Positions 48,914 through 58,008 of a stretch of 64,000 nt of DNA are shown here, in pieces. The stretch comes from a virus. The translations under genes were made by a program, and so were the position numbers. Numbering within the stretch: the first letter of the stretch is position 1; each line of letters starts with the position of its first letter. The notes beneath the pieces were generated by a model that saw only the letters and a list, made by a program, of their open reading frames with translations, did no database searches and had not been told where the DNA came from. The stretch lies in the IMG/VR virus record IMGVR_UViG_3300028783_000001, positions 104,738-168,737 of that record; one strand, written 5' to 3'.

Positions 48914-49141
48914 TTACGACTCCGTAGTCAGGGGAAAGGTAGTTCTAGTAGCTGGGTCAAATACTACTGGGATTGGCGTGCGATATGTCGATGCGATGGT
49001 CATACGCATGAGCTTCGCCCCTGGTGTAGGTGACATTGAAATCTCGTAGGGAACACCAGCGTCTGAGGCCGGAGTTGACGCGACTTCCCGGTGTTGCATT
49101 TTCTGTTTCAAAAGTGCTATGGGGTCAACCAACTTTACCAT
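48914..49141 (-). CDS. Small hypothetical protein before the portal (75 aa)
   Basis: A 75-aa protein with a strong ribosome site (GAGGAG). Short helix (DPIALLKQKMQHRE) then strands (LMRMTIASTYRTPIPVVFDP). Ends two bases before the portal ATG. Position suggests a head-assembly accessory role only. Confidence 0.55.
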   Translation of the reverse strand: MVKLVDPIALLKQKMQHREVASTPASDAGVPYEISMSPTPGAKLMRMTIASTYRTPIPVVFDPATRTTFPLTTES

Positions 49142-49155
49142 GGTAATCTCCTCTA

Positions 49156-49179
49156 GAGCCTGCGCTTACGCGCAGGCTC
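49156..49179 (-). terminator. Hairpin after the giant helicase gene
   Basis: GAGCCTGCGC and GCGCAGGCTC form a perfect 10-bp stem with a 4-base loop, 12 bases past the helicase stop and just before the ribosome site of the next gene. It has no T-run and may be an mRNA processing or stabilising element. Confidence 0.5.
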
Positions 49180-49190
49180 GTGTATCTTTA

Positions 49191-52100
49191 CTAGCCGTGC
49201 ACAGCCTGAACTGATGCGTCAAACTGCTTCTGATTAGCTACCACTACACCTTCCTTCATGAGCGTCTGCACGGTAGCCTTGACGGCCGCGATATTTGGTG
49301 TCATTTTAATGAGGGTAGCAGCTAGCGTCTGCGGAACCTTCTGGCAACCTATCGGCATGCTGAGCTTGGGTATGTTTCGCGCAGCAGGACACGTGTGACA
49401 GTCTGCGTAGATGTAAACCTTTCCATTCTCGACAACGCCGTAGGGACGAATCTCGCCCTTCTTTGATGCCTTCATGCGTTCCTGTTTCACCCACGCTGTA
49501 TGAAAGATCCTCAGCTGGGCCTTCTTGAATGGGAAGGCTGTCTTGTGCTTCGCGTAGGCGATGGCAAACGCGTCGAGGTTGGCTTTCACGGCCGGTGGGA
49601 TATAAAACTTCGTGGCCAGAAGATTTGCTAGCCGTAGGAAGCCAGCCGGATTCTTAACCTGGACAACGATGCTCTCATTGATATGATCGAAGCCGTTGGC
49701 GAGCAGTATCTTATCCTTGGCTCCACCTGGATCTGTGATTAGGCATTCGATGCCGTTGTAGATCATCGCCTGGAAGTCGCGTTTGTCGAGATTGGTAGCA
49801 GCCTTCTTTAGTATGCCCTTGTTACCCATAGTGATTGGCCCGTTATCATCATCCACTGGCTTCTTCACTATTACAGGCATTGGCTGCGTTCCGGGCGTCT
49901 TTGGCTGCGTAAACTTCGGCGTCATCTTCGGTGCCTTCACAGGCTCCTGCCCGGTTCCAGCGTGTCCACCACCAGGAAGCTTACCGGCCTTGGCCAGCGC
50001 CATCGCCTTAGCACGAGCTGCTGTGCGCTCCTCTAGCAACTGCGCGAGTAGCTTCTTGTGAGCTGAAGTTGGTTTTGCAATACTCTTCAGCTCCTGGATC
50101 TTCTTCCACCGTTCCTTATTAGCTGGATTCGCCTTTATGTGCTGGTGGAACAAGTCTTGAATTTCCTCTGGGCCGAGGTTTGGTCCAGAAGATATAGGCT
50201 TGGTTCCTGGTGTTGGTTTCGTCCCAGGGGTAGGCTTAGTGACCCCAGGAATTGTAATATGTTTCGGCTGCTTCACGCCCTTCGTTTTGGAGTTTGGCGT
50301 TATCTGCCCAGCCTTTACCAGCACCTTCCCCTGCGCTACTGCATCGACCACCTTCTGCGCCGGTATCAGATTGGACTTCGGCACGAGCGCGCCTTGCTGA
50401 TCTATCTTCAGTACAGCTGCACCACCATTACCGTAGCTCTTTATTAGTATGATTAGAGCCTCTCTGTTGGCGGCGTCGCTTGGTGCCGTAATACTGTCGC
50501 GACGCACTAGCACCGGCTTTTCACTGAGCCCAGGAATTAACACCCAGACTAGTAGGGCATTAGACTTCGTGGGAGGTGCAATCCAACCTGGACCAAACTC
50601 CGTCATTACCGGGTCGCCTATGACGACGTCCACGTTTACATCACCAGCCTCTAGTACATCAGGTGCACTATCTGGTTCATCCTTTACAGTCTTGGTGACC
50701 ACAGGTACCAGTTCAAGCGGCGTGTTGTTCATTCCATAGAAGCCATCCGTCCACGGTACATATCCCAGCGCGTTTAAGGCGTCACCTGGCGCAAACGACG
50801 GAGAGGTTGTAGATTGGGTTTCCATCATAGAGAGATGGCCTAGCTCGTAGTCGGCAATCGACTTGCGCTTAGGGTCTTTCTTCTGAAGGCGCGTCAGCAG
50901 CTCGGCCTTCAGCTTCTTGCGTTCGGCGGCGTACTCGGACTCCTCCCACTGCAGGAATAGCGTGTATGCAGCGAAGTGGTTGGTGAGAGCCTCGCGGCTC
51001 TGCATGTCCGACTTCTTTATGAGATTACCATCCTCATCCGTGATGTCAATGTCCTGCTCGACAATCTTTTTGAGCATCATCGGAATGCGCTTCGCCTGCG
51101 CGAAATAGGCGGCATTCTCAGGGGAGTTCACCACCTTGGCGAGGTTTGCGTTGCTCTGGATCTCACTAACGATTGCATTCTCTAGCTTCTTACTAATCAT
51201 GCGCGCCATCTTCGGCACATCGATTGATGGCTCGACAATGATCCAGTCCATGTAGATGCGGTCGCGCTTAAACTTATATTGCCCATTAGGACCTGGAACG
51301 TCTGGACGCCACAGTCGTGCCAAGGTTTGCTCTTGAGCACCTGGCGTCCACATGGTTTGCGTCCTGATAAGTCGCGAAGCGCACTGTAGGTTGTGACCTT
51401 CGCTAAGTCCGGTATTATGGACTAGTACTGGAATGCTACCACGCATGTGAGCCCCAGACGATCCCGCTACGACGAAGTAGTTGTGATCGCCCTCTACGGC
51501 TAGGTCGTACTTGTACGACCCAAGCTTGTCCTTCTTGCGAATCTCTCGGATGCGAGTTATCTTCAAGAAGTGGTTATTTACATGTGACTCAATACGAGCA
51601 CGCATGTAATCTGGCTTACGTGCGGCGTCCAGTAGCAGGCACTCAATACCCTTCTCTGAATAAGCACTACGTATTCCAACCATCTCCTCCTTCGAGTGCC
51701 AGTACCCAGTGTCTGCGACTTCCACGACCTTCTTGGCTCGGAAGCTAAGTGAACGCTCCCATAATCCGCAAGTATCGTTTGTGGGGTAAGCCTTGTTCCA
51801 TAGCTTGCACTTACCATCAGCGTAGTTGGCGCACGTACCGCACTTGGTAGGGCACTTGATAAAGTCGGGGTTCTTGTTCCGGTTCTTCCCATTTACCTCC
51901 AGCGTGACGAAGTAGGAACCATCACCTGTATAGACAAGGTTATCAATGCCCATGTCAATTATGCTGGTCTCGACCTTGTTTGGACCACCCTTGTAATTCG
52001 GCGCTTCCATGAAGCGTTTTATCTGCGCGTCACGGTAAGCCTTCGGCTTTCTAGCAAAGGCGTCACTGTATATGCCAGCGTCGACGTTTGCCTGGATCTT

Positions 52101-55100
52101 CGCATTTCTCGCTGCAACCCTTACCGAATCGTTTTCAAAAGTAGTTCGTGCAGTGGCTATATTCGCAAGGCGTGCCTTGCGGTGCTTCGGATCCTGCCAG
52201 TCACGAACTAGCGTATTACTTACTGCAGATGTTACCTTATCACGCCACTCCGTAAACTCTCCATGCACCTTGTTACGGTGCCACCGAACTTCTGCCGGAT
52301 GGGCCGTAAAGTCACAATGCGGACAAGAGTTGCGCATTGCTGATGCGGTATGACGCATTGCCTCGTTTCCATGCGCTACTATTACTCCATCGTATGCATG
52401 TGCACGGTAGCGCTGTACCTTCTGACCATGGGTAATGAGCTCGTCGCCTACTACTAGGTCACGAGCGTGCACCTCTAGTCCACTGCTCTTGAATATGGCG
52501 TGGTTATCAGTAACCTCAAACGATAGAGTCAGGTTACGCTCCTCGTCGCGTACTGAAATTTCTAACCAGCGCTCATCTCCCTTGACGTCGTGCCGGACCT
52601 TCTTGTTTATCTTGCGGCGTATGATCTCCTTGTTTTCTAAATCGTAGGCGAGCACGTGTTGTATGGAGTCAGTCTTGTAAATGTCCTCCATCGACATTGA
52701 CTTACCGTAGTCGGTCAATACATGCATGTAACCTGGGAAGCACTCGTCGGCTACGAGGATACGAATTGCATCGTTGTCCCGAAACTCCTTAATCGCTTCT
52801 GGTGTGCTGGCCGTGAAGTGGATGGCCATCGCCTTATAGCTATCACTCAGATGCTCCATAATATGGCGCGACACAACCTTGTTGTAGCCGACGATAATGA
52901 TCTTGTTTGGATCTGGTGGAACTTCAATATCACCACCCTCTTGACCAGAGAGGTTGATCTTGCCGCCGTTGAAGTGCTGGCCGATCAACTTATTAATGGT
53001 TGCCATCTTTGGGGATAGAAGATCACAACCCTTGCTCTCGAAGTTTGTATTGAGCCCCTTCATAGCCATCCAACCAGAGCTGGCCTTATCTGTAAGGTCG
53101 CTGTCTGGTGCGTTCAACCACTGTTCTAGACCTGCTAACTTCGTTTTAAGCATGGAGTCCAAGGCATCTTGCGCAGCCTCGCCCTCCTCACCACCCTTCT
53201 CTGCAGCCTCCACTAGAGAGGCAAACTTGCCGTTTTGCATCAGGAGCGCTTGCTGATTGTTTATGTAAGCGTCGTAAAACTCCTGCTGGTTGTTGGTCAT
53301 CTTGCACGCCCACACGCGCTCTACCACAGGTGGTAGCAGGTGAGCCCACTCGCGACGGCTAACTTTTATGCGCTTCGCGAACATATCGGTACGTGTGTGT
53401 AGCTCCGGTATATCCTTCTGCTCGATAGAATCGTTTGCCTTGATCCGTTTTCCGAGGTCGCCTAGAGCCATCGGCTCTAGCTGTGCCATCTGGCCGATTA
53501 GATCTGCTGGGGTATTTTGAAGTAGGGTTCCTGTGCCGATACGCACATAACCTTCGGTTCCATCATCATGGACAGCAGCCTCTGCAGACAAGACGGCAGT
53601 AGCCATAGTACGACCGGAGGAGAGCGTCTTGACGCGTTGTGACTCATCAAGTGCGAAGTAGTCAAAGTTTAGCTCAGCGAGGAAGGCTGCCCGTGGGAAG
53701 AACATCTCAGGGTCAGCTGCACCCATAAACACCTTTTTAGCTTCACCGCTAAGCCAGTTGTAATCGACGACAAACAGCGTGTTCGCTGGCTGGGCCATGA
53801 GTAACTGCTTCATAGCTAGGGGACTAGACCCGACACGAATGGTGAGCAAGCGCCAGATAACGCGATTGATCAGAAACGGGCGTAGGTAGCCATTCGTAAA
53901 CTTAATAACCTCATTTCCGAACTGCGCCATCAAGTTTCGAGGCATAGCAATGCCTGGGCGTTTAATCTTCCCGGCCTTTAGGAGCTTGGTAACGTCGTTG
54001 ATGTAGGTCCAGCTCTTACCACCACCAGCGCTAATATCGAAGATAGCCTTGAGAGGAAACTTCCTAAGCTCTGCGTCGACACGCGCCTGGTGCGGCATGC
54101 ATGTTTTACAACCCGGCATGTCGTCCAGCATCACAGGCTTCTCCTTATCTAGGATAACCTGCGCGCGGTTGTTTGCTATCGTCTCACCCAGGATCTTCGA
54201 GTAGACCAAGCGCTTCGGAGCATATACACCGAAGAGCGCGAAGTAGGGGCGGACCTGGTACTGGTTGTAGACGGGCATAGCAGACCCAGCGAGCTTCGCG
54301 TAGCACTGGGCAAACGCCAACCCCATCTCAAACAAGCCATTGTTGACCGGGTGTCCCTCGTCTAGGTGATTAAATGGGACGTCGATCATATTGTCCCACG
54401 TAAACTTCAGCGACTTATTCTTAGCGACCATCTCATCGACCATGGAGATCCAGTTCGCATGGACGCCTACTCCAAACTTACTGCATAGCTCCAACATGCG
54501 CGCCAGCATCGCGCTATCTGGCGTGGAGTTCATGACATGGGCTATCACACCAGGAACGAGCGGGCGAGCACCAGTAAGGTCGATAACGAATGCATCACCA
54601 TTATCATTGGTGATGAACATCTTAGAGATTACCCAGTCAGTAGCTATGTGCAGGCCGAGCGCGTCGGCTGATGATACCGTTCCTGTCTTGGGATTGACGC
54701 ACGAGTTCAAAACGTTTTTCCAGCTAGTGGCCTTATCCGCCGGCGGTACCCAATAAATATCTCCTGTGGGAACCGTACAGAATCCTTCACCATTAACGCG
54801 TGGGCGTGGGCTCAGGTTGAAGCGCTCAGCCACGGATTTGGACATGTGAGCGTTTGCGTCTGGGTGAGCCATTCGGCCCTTCGGAACCTTCTTACCCTTA
54901 GCATCTTCCTTGCACCACCAAGCATGCAAGCGCTTTATGTTGCTCCAAAAGCTGAAGGGAATGAAGTCCTCTTCGCTCGTAGCTGACGTCGACCACATTG
55001 CATACTCAAACGGGAATACAATCTCCGCCTTGACCATGATCTCTGCGTTGAATGTATTGTGCTGGTTGATGTGTGGTGGGTGCTCATTGGTTAGATATAG

Positions 55101-55823
55101 GGAAGAAACTGCCAACTGTAGCTTCACGATACCCTTATATTCCTTCCACTCGGCAATGTCGAGTTGGCCTACACCTGGTATATTGAACCCAGCTATCTGC
55201 TCTAGGGGAAGCTCAGCAGACGATGTAGATGGGTCGAGGATTGCAACACCATCATCCCCAATCTTTAGCTTCTCGATATCAAGCTTGGGAAACAGTTGGG
55301 CCAGCACCTTGCGACCTAGCTGGTATGCAGCGTTTTGCTTACCATCCGCGTCGGCGGCGAGCCCATGCGTCATGTGACCTAGCATCGGCATAGCTAAGAT
55401 CATTTTGCAACCGGCCTTGGGGTCGCACATGATGTAATCTTGGTAATGCATGCCCTTTAGGGTGCGCGTCACCATGAGTCCTGGGTCGGACTGCTTGACG
55501 GCATTTTCGTCCTGATCATCACCAGCGGCTTCGCTGAAAGCTTTCAGCGATAGCATACCAGCAACTACGGCGACTGCCTCTGCAATCTTCGTATACAGCG
55601 GCTTTGGCGCAGTGAAGTGAGCATACTTAATCGCCAGCTTCTTTTGAAGGGTCGCCTCATCTTCCTCTGCATTACTGTCGTCGGCGTCGTCGGTATTAGG
55701 GTTGGCAGCTACGGCGAGTGTCTGTAAGGCGTTGTTCAACCTGGTGGTCGAGAGGGACTCGACTGCACGCATGCGGTTGAGTGCCGCCTCGAAGGCCGTG
55801 TCAGCTGTATCAATCTTGATCAT
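49191..55823 (-). CDS. Giant SNF2/DEAD-type helicase with an intein (2210-aa precursor)
   Basis: After removal of residues 1028-1470 the spliced product would be about 1767 aa. Residues 1-560 form an uncharacterised N-terminal domain. Walker A lies at about residue 598 (DISAGGGKSWTY), motif II at about 722 (FALDESQRV), a further helicase motif near IGTGTLLQNTP. The C-terminal RecA domain carries KIIIVGYNKVV and, after the intein, TGLSEGHNLQ with TLARLWRPD (motifs V and VI). The last 450 residues are Lys/Pro-rich linkers (TKPTPGTKPTPG) and a small C-terminal domain. Huge helicases beside head genes, such as DarB-like or strawberry-notch-like proteins, can be packaged with the genome and counter restriction. 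Confidence 0.8.
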   Translation of the reverse strand: MIKIDTADTAFEAALNRMRAVESLSTTRLNNALQTLAVAANPNTDDADDSNAEEDEATLQKKLAIKYAHFTAPKPLYTKIAEAVAVVAGMLSLKAFSEAAGDDQDENAVKQSDPGLMVTRTLKGMHYQDYIMCDPKAGCKMILAMPMLGHMTHGLAADADGKQNAAYQLGRKVLAQLFPKLDIEKLKIGDDGVAILDPSTSSAELPLEQIAGFNIPGVGQLDIAEWKEYKGIVKLQLAVSSLYLTNEHPPHINQHNTFNAEIMVKAEIVFPFEYAMWSTSATSEEDFIPFSFWSNIKRLHAWWCKEDAKGKKVPKGRMAHPDANAHMSKSVAERFNLSPRPRVNGEGFCTVPTGDIYWVPPADKATSWKNVLNSCVNPKTGTVSSADALGLHIATDWVISKMFITNDNGDAFVIDLTGARPLVPGVIAHVMNSTPDSAMLARMLELCSKFGVGVHANWISMVDEMVAKNKSLKFTWDNMIDVPFNHLDEGHPVNNGLFEMGLAFAQCYAKLAGSAMPVYNQYQVRPYFALFGVYAPKRLVYSKILGETIANNRAQVILDKEKPVMLDDMPGCKTCMPHQARVDAELRKFPLKAIFDISAGGGKSWTYINDVTKLLKAGKIKRPGIAMPRNLMAQFGNEVIKFTNGYLRPFLINRVIWRLLTIRVGSSPLAMKQLLMAQPANTLFVVDYNWLSGEAKKVFMGAADPEMFFPRAAFLAELNFDYFALDESQRVKTLSSGRTMATAVLSAEAAVHDDGTEGYVRIGTGTLLQNTPADLIGQMAQLEPMALGDLGKRIKANDSIEQKDIPELHTRTDMFAKRIKVSRREWAHLLPPVVERVWACKMTNNQQEFYDAYINNQQALLMQNGKFASLVEAAEKGGEEGEAAQDALDSMLKTKLAGLEQWLNAPDSDLTDKASSGWMAMKGLNTNFESKGCDLLSPKMATINKLIGQHFNGGKINLSGQEGGDIEVPPDPNKIIIVGYNKVVSRHIMEHLSDSYKAMAIHFTASTPEAIKEFRDNDAIRILVADECFPGYMHVLTDYGKSMSMEDIYKTDSIQHVLAYDLENKEIIRRKINKKVRHDVKGDERWLEISVRDEERNLTLSFEVTDNHAIFKSSGLEVHARDLVVGDELITHGQKVQRYRAHAYDGVIVAHGNEAMRHTASAMRNSCPHCDFTAHPAEVRWHRNKVHGEFTEWRDKVTSAVSNTLVRDWQDPKHRKARLANIATARTTFENDSVRVAARNAKIQANVDAGIYSDAFARKPKAYRDAQIKRFMEAPNYKGGPNKVETSIIDMGIDNLVYTGDGSYFVTLEVNGKNRNKNPDFIKCPTKCGTCANYADGKCKLWNKAYPTNDTCGLWERSLSFRAKKVVEVADTGYWHSKEEMVGIRSAYSEKGIECLLLDAARKPDYMRARIESHVNNHFLKITRIREIRKKDKLGSYKYDLAVEGDHNYFVVAGSSGAHMRGSIPVLVHNTGLSEGHNLQCASRLIRTQTMWTPGAQEQTLARLWRPDVPGPNGQYKFKRDRIYMDWIIVEPSIDVPKMARMISKKLENAIVSEIQSNANLAKVVNSPENAAYFAQAKRIPMMLKKIVEQDIDITDEDGNLIKKSDMQSREALTNHFAAYTLFLQWEESEYAAERKKLKAELLTRLQKKDPKRKSIADYELGHLSMMETQSTTSPSFAPGDALNALGYVPWTDGFYGMNNTPLELVPVVTKTVKDEPDSAPDVLEAGDVNVDVVIGDPVMTEFGPGWIAPPTKSNALLVWVLIPGLSEKPVLVRRDSITAPSDAANREALIILIKSYGNGGAAVLKIDQQGALVPKSNLIPAQKVVDAVAQGKVLVKAGQITPNSKTKGVKQPKHITIPGVTKPTPGTKPTPGTKPISSGPNLGPEEIQDLFHQHIKANPANKERWKKIQELKSIAKPTSAHKKLLAQLLEERTAARAKAMALAKAGKLPGGGHAGTGQEPVKAPKMTPKFTQPKTPGTQPMPVIVKKPVDDDNGPITMGNKGILKKAATNLDKRDFQAMIYNGIECLITDPGGAKDKILLANGFDHINESIVVQVKNPAGFLRLANLLATKFYIPPAVKANLDAFAIAYAKHKTAFPFKKAQLRIFHTAWVKQERMKASKKGEIRPYGVVENGKVYIYADCHTCPAARNIPKLSMPIGCQKVPQTLAATLIKMTPNIAAVKATVQTLMKEGVVVANQKQFDASVQAVHG
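51414..52742 (-). mobile_element. Intein with VSR-like (EDxHD-type) homing endonuclease
   Basis: The 443-aa insertion starts with Cys (CFPGYMHVLTDYGKSMS, block A), has TDNHAIF in block B and ends DHNYFVVAGSSG...PVLVHN with Thr as the +1 residue. The middle contains a CPHCDF...H...H zinc finger, NUMOD-like basic repeats and a nuclease core: GKNRNKNPDFIKC, KKVVEVADTGYWHS, RSAYSEKGIECLLL. That order (PDF, E-V, H, R...Y...G) resembles the VSR-superfamily EDxHD homing nucleases. A four-Cys insert (CPTKCGTCANYADGKC) may bind zinc. It splits helicase motif V. Confidence 0.85.
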
Positions 55824-55868
55824 GGCTCTATCCGTTCCTGCGATGTTCGTGCGTCGGTGTAGCTACTC

Positions 55869-56216
55869 TCATTCCATAGACTCCAGTTTAACAAGGTATT
55901 TGCGCCACGCCGAATCATCAGTGGGTGGATACACACTAACAGCACGAATTAGTGCTTTGAGCGCGTTCTTCTTTACTTCATGAGACCAGAGCTGCCTATC
56001 GAACCAAGCACCGCCGAATTGGTTTGAAGCGGAAAACGCCGACTCTGGGGAGAAGATGATATCTGGAAGAGCAGCAATCCACTCCGCCCCACGCTTGTCC
56101 TCATTTTCCTGCAGAGCTGCACATCTTATCTTCAGACTACGCTCTAGCGCTTCTAACCCGCGTTCGGAGATGTTTATCGGTCTAGGGGCCGCTCCTCTAT
56201 CTAGGAATCCAGGCAT
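55869..56216 (-). CDS. Hypothetical protein (115 aa)
   Basis: Starts at ATG 56216, one base after the stop of the 284-aa gene. It is helical with Trp/Arg-rich stretches: NISERGLEALERSLKIRC, EWIAALPDIIF, SAWRKYLVKLESME. Located between the tag-bearing proteins and the giant helicase. No family recognised. Confidence 0.5.
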   Translation of the reverse strand: MPGFLDRGAAPRPINISERGLEALERSLKIRCAALQENEDKRGAEWIAALPDIIFSPESAFSASNQFGGAWFDRQLWSHEVKKNALKALIRAVSVYPPTDDSAWRKYLVKLESME

Positions 56217-56217
56217 A

Positions 56218-57072
56218 TCAGCGCCCCTTATTTTTAAGCTTGGCTGCGGCCTCGCGTTCAATCTCTTGTAAAATCTCGATCCACACCTCTGGTGGTATCT
56301 CCGCTTTGACCAGCATGTCAATGAACCGCTGAACCTCTGCATCAATCTTCGGTGGAATCTTCTTGTTGGCCTGCTCGATCATGGAGATTGCCTTCTTGAG
56401 GTAGTGCTGGCCTGTTTTCAGAGCAGCCTCACCACCAGCGATGGTTGCCGAATGATGCATGTGGTGGGCACCGACGCCTGCGGCCGCTGCGAGCATTCCG
56501 TGTGCGTGATGTAGTCCACCGGTAAGGCCGATATCAGCGGCGGTTAGCCCTGCATGGATCATTGCCTTCTTGAAGTGGCTCTTGTGTTCGTCGGGTAGTG
56601 ACGACCAGCTATTGCCCTTAGCCATGTGTGCTAGGGCCTTGCCGGCACCATGGTACATATGAGCCTCATGCTTCGCTACGTGGCCAACGTTGTGTGCAGC
56701 CGTCTTGGCAAAGTCTACCGCCGCTGCACCTACGTGCTTGGCCTTCTCCGCAGGCGTCTTACCGTGCCAGTCCTCGACCGCCTTCTTCGAGTTGTTGCTC
56801 AGCTTACTATAGGCATCCTTAACATGTCTCGGTAAGCTCTTCACGTGCTCTGCAAAACTAGGCTTTGCCGCTGGAGCGGTCGGTGCTGCAGCAGCAGGTG
56901 GCGTAGCGTTGTTGCTATGTCCCGGCGCATGTATGCTTCCTGGATGTTGCTTGATATACTCTTCCTGACCATGCTTGCCAAGACGAGAGAATGAATCGTC
57001 GGCCTGCATGTCCGCGATAGCCATCGCGCGCAAAGCTTCATAATCAGCGCTTTGGACGCCTCGATTTATCAT
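56218..57072 (-). CDS. Ala/His/Lys-rich putative internal virion protein (284 aa)
   Basis: The N-terminal 50 residues contain LGKHGQEEYIKQHPGSIHAP, a variant of the YlkaHPxSxfa tag also seen in proteins at 58009, 58660 and 60345. An Ala/Pro linker follows, then helices with many His (HVAKHEAHMYHGAGKALAHM), a Gly/Ala/His hydrophobic stretch (GLHHAHGMLAAAAGVGAHHM) and a helical C-terminus. Composition suits a DNA-associated or injected head protein. The next gene upstream is a homing endonuclease. Confidence 0.55.
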   Translation of the reverse strand: MINRGVQSADYEALRAMAIADMQADDSFSRLGKHGQEEYIKQHPGSIHAPGHSNNATPPAAAAPTAPAAKPSFAEHVKSLPRHVKDAYSKLSNNSKKAVEDWHGKTPAEKAKHVGAAAVDFAKTAAHNVGHVAKHEAHMYHGAGKALAHMAKGNSWSSLPDEHKSHFKKAMIHAGLTAADIGLTGGLHHAHGMLAAAAGVGAHHMHHSATIAGGEAALKTGQHYLKKAISMIEQANKKIPPKIDAEVQRFIDMLVKAEIPPEVWIEILQEIEREAAAKLKNKGR

Positions 57073-57082
57073 AATCTCACTC

Positions 57083-57646
57083 CTAACCGTTTCTACGCTT
57101 CTTGAAGTTTACGATACTGCTCACCTGTGACTTACTAATATCAAAAATCTTAGCTAGCCCTCTATGTGTATAATTACCAGTAGCATACATCTTCCTAAGC
57201 TTTTCTATTACTCTTGTTGAGAGTTTTGTACACCCGTGATATTCACCATGAACCCAAGTCCCATGCTTGATAGAGTCTTGGACATTTTCCTGTGGATAAC
57301 CCCACTCCAAGCAGTCAGCGTTGAAGCAGCCGAGGTGCCCTTTCCCACACTTGTGTCTAGTAACTTCTCCATCCAGAGGAGGACCATTGACCATCTCACA
57401 GACTTTGTTGTGCCCACCTCTTGGACGACCGTCATTGTCTGTTACCTCAGGATAACCATTACGCTTGCCATAGGGCCAGGGATAACAGCAACCATCATAC
57501 ATATGCTCTAGCAGGTAGCGTTGTGGTTCACCAGGAGGCGCTCTAAAAATTATTTCTGGGTCGCCGTATTTCCACCAACGCTTATAGTGCATTGCACACA
57601 AATCTTTAGCTCTCGTGGGCCTAATACACCCTGAAACTGAACACAT
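57083..57646 (-). CDS. Free-standing HNH homing endonuclease (187 aa)
   Basis: The N-terminus has a zinc-like CSVSGCIRPTRAKDLCAMHY, followed by GDPEI. The HNH region is RHKCGKGHLGCFNADCLEWG with YPQENVQD. The C-terminal part (HRGLAKIFDISKSQVSSIVN) is a helix-turn-helix for target binding. This domain order is typical of phage HNH homing endonucleases. It has inserted between two genes without an intron; AT content is higher than in neighbours, suggesting transfer. Confidence 0.75.
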   Translation of the reverse strand: MCSVSGCIRPTRAKDLCAMHYKRWWKYGDPEIIFRAPPGEPQRYLLEHMYDGCCYPWPYGKRNGYPEVTDNDGRPRGGHNKVCEMVNGPPLDGEVTRHKCGKGHLGCFNADCLEWGYPQENVQDSIKHGTWVHGEYHGCTKLSTRVIEKLRKMYATGNYTHRGLAKIFDISKSQVSSIVNFKKRRNG

Positions 57647-57657
57647 TATATTATCCT

Positions 57658-57963
57658 CTATCTAGGTCTACCTGGTCTCTTAGCGCGGAACATCGTTGCT
57701 GGACCATTTTTCACTCCCGTAATCTTGTGTGTTCCGTGTGCCAGTTGGTGACAGGCCACGCATAGCGTAATGAGGTTCGATAGGACGTCGAGCCCCGTAG
57801 CGAAGGGTAGGTCTGGTCGCGATATGATGTGATGAGAGTGCATAGTCCCATCACGCGTCCCGCATCGGCAGCAGGTGTTGCAATCGCGCCGGCGACATGC
57901 GCTGGAAAGCTCGCGCCAAAACTCAGTCTTATAAAACGGGGCACCGCGTCGCATGTCAAACAT
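57658..57963 (-). CDS. Small HNH nuclease (101 aa)
   Basis: A classic compact HNH protein: CCRCGTRDGTMHSHHIIS, then LDVLSNLITLCVACHQLAHG, with CxxC pairs coordinating a structural zinc. Proteins like this often assist terminases in DNA cleavage, or may be free nucleases. Here it sits beside a homing endonuclease in the head region, and no terminase is in view, so the role is open. Confidence 0.7.
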   Translation of the reverse strand: MFDMRRGAPFYKTEFWRELSSACRRRDCNTCCRCGTRDGTMHSHHIISRPDLPFATGLDVLSNLITLCVACHQLAHGTHKITGVKNGPATMFRAKRPGRPR

Positions 57964-58008
57964 AGCTAGTTTCCGCGTCGGGAATTATATCAGATTCGGG
58001 AAAGGGCG

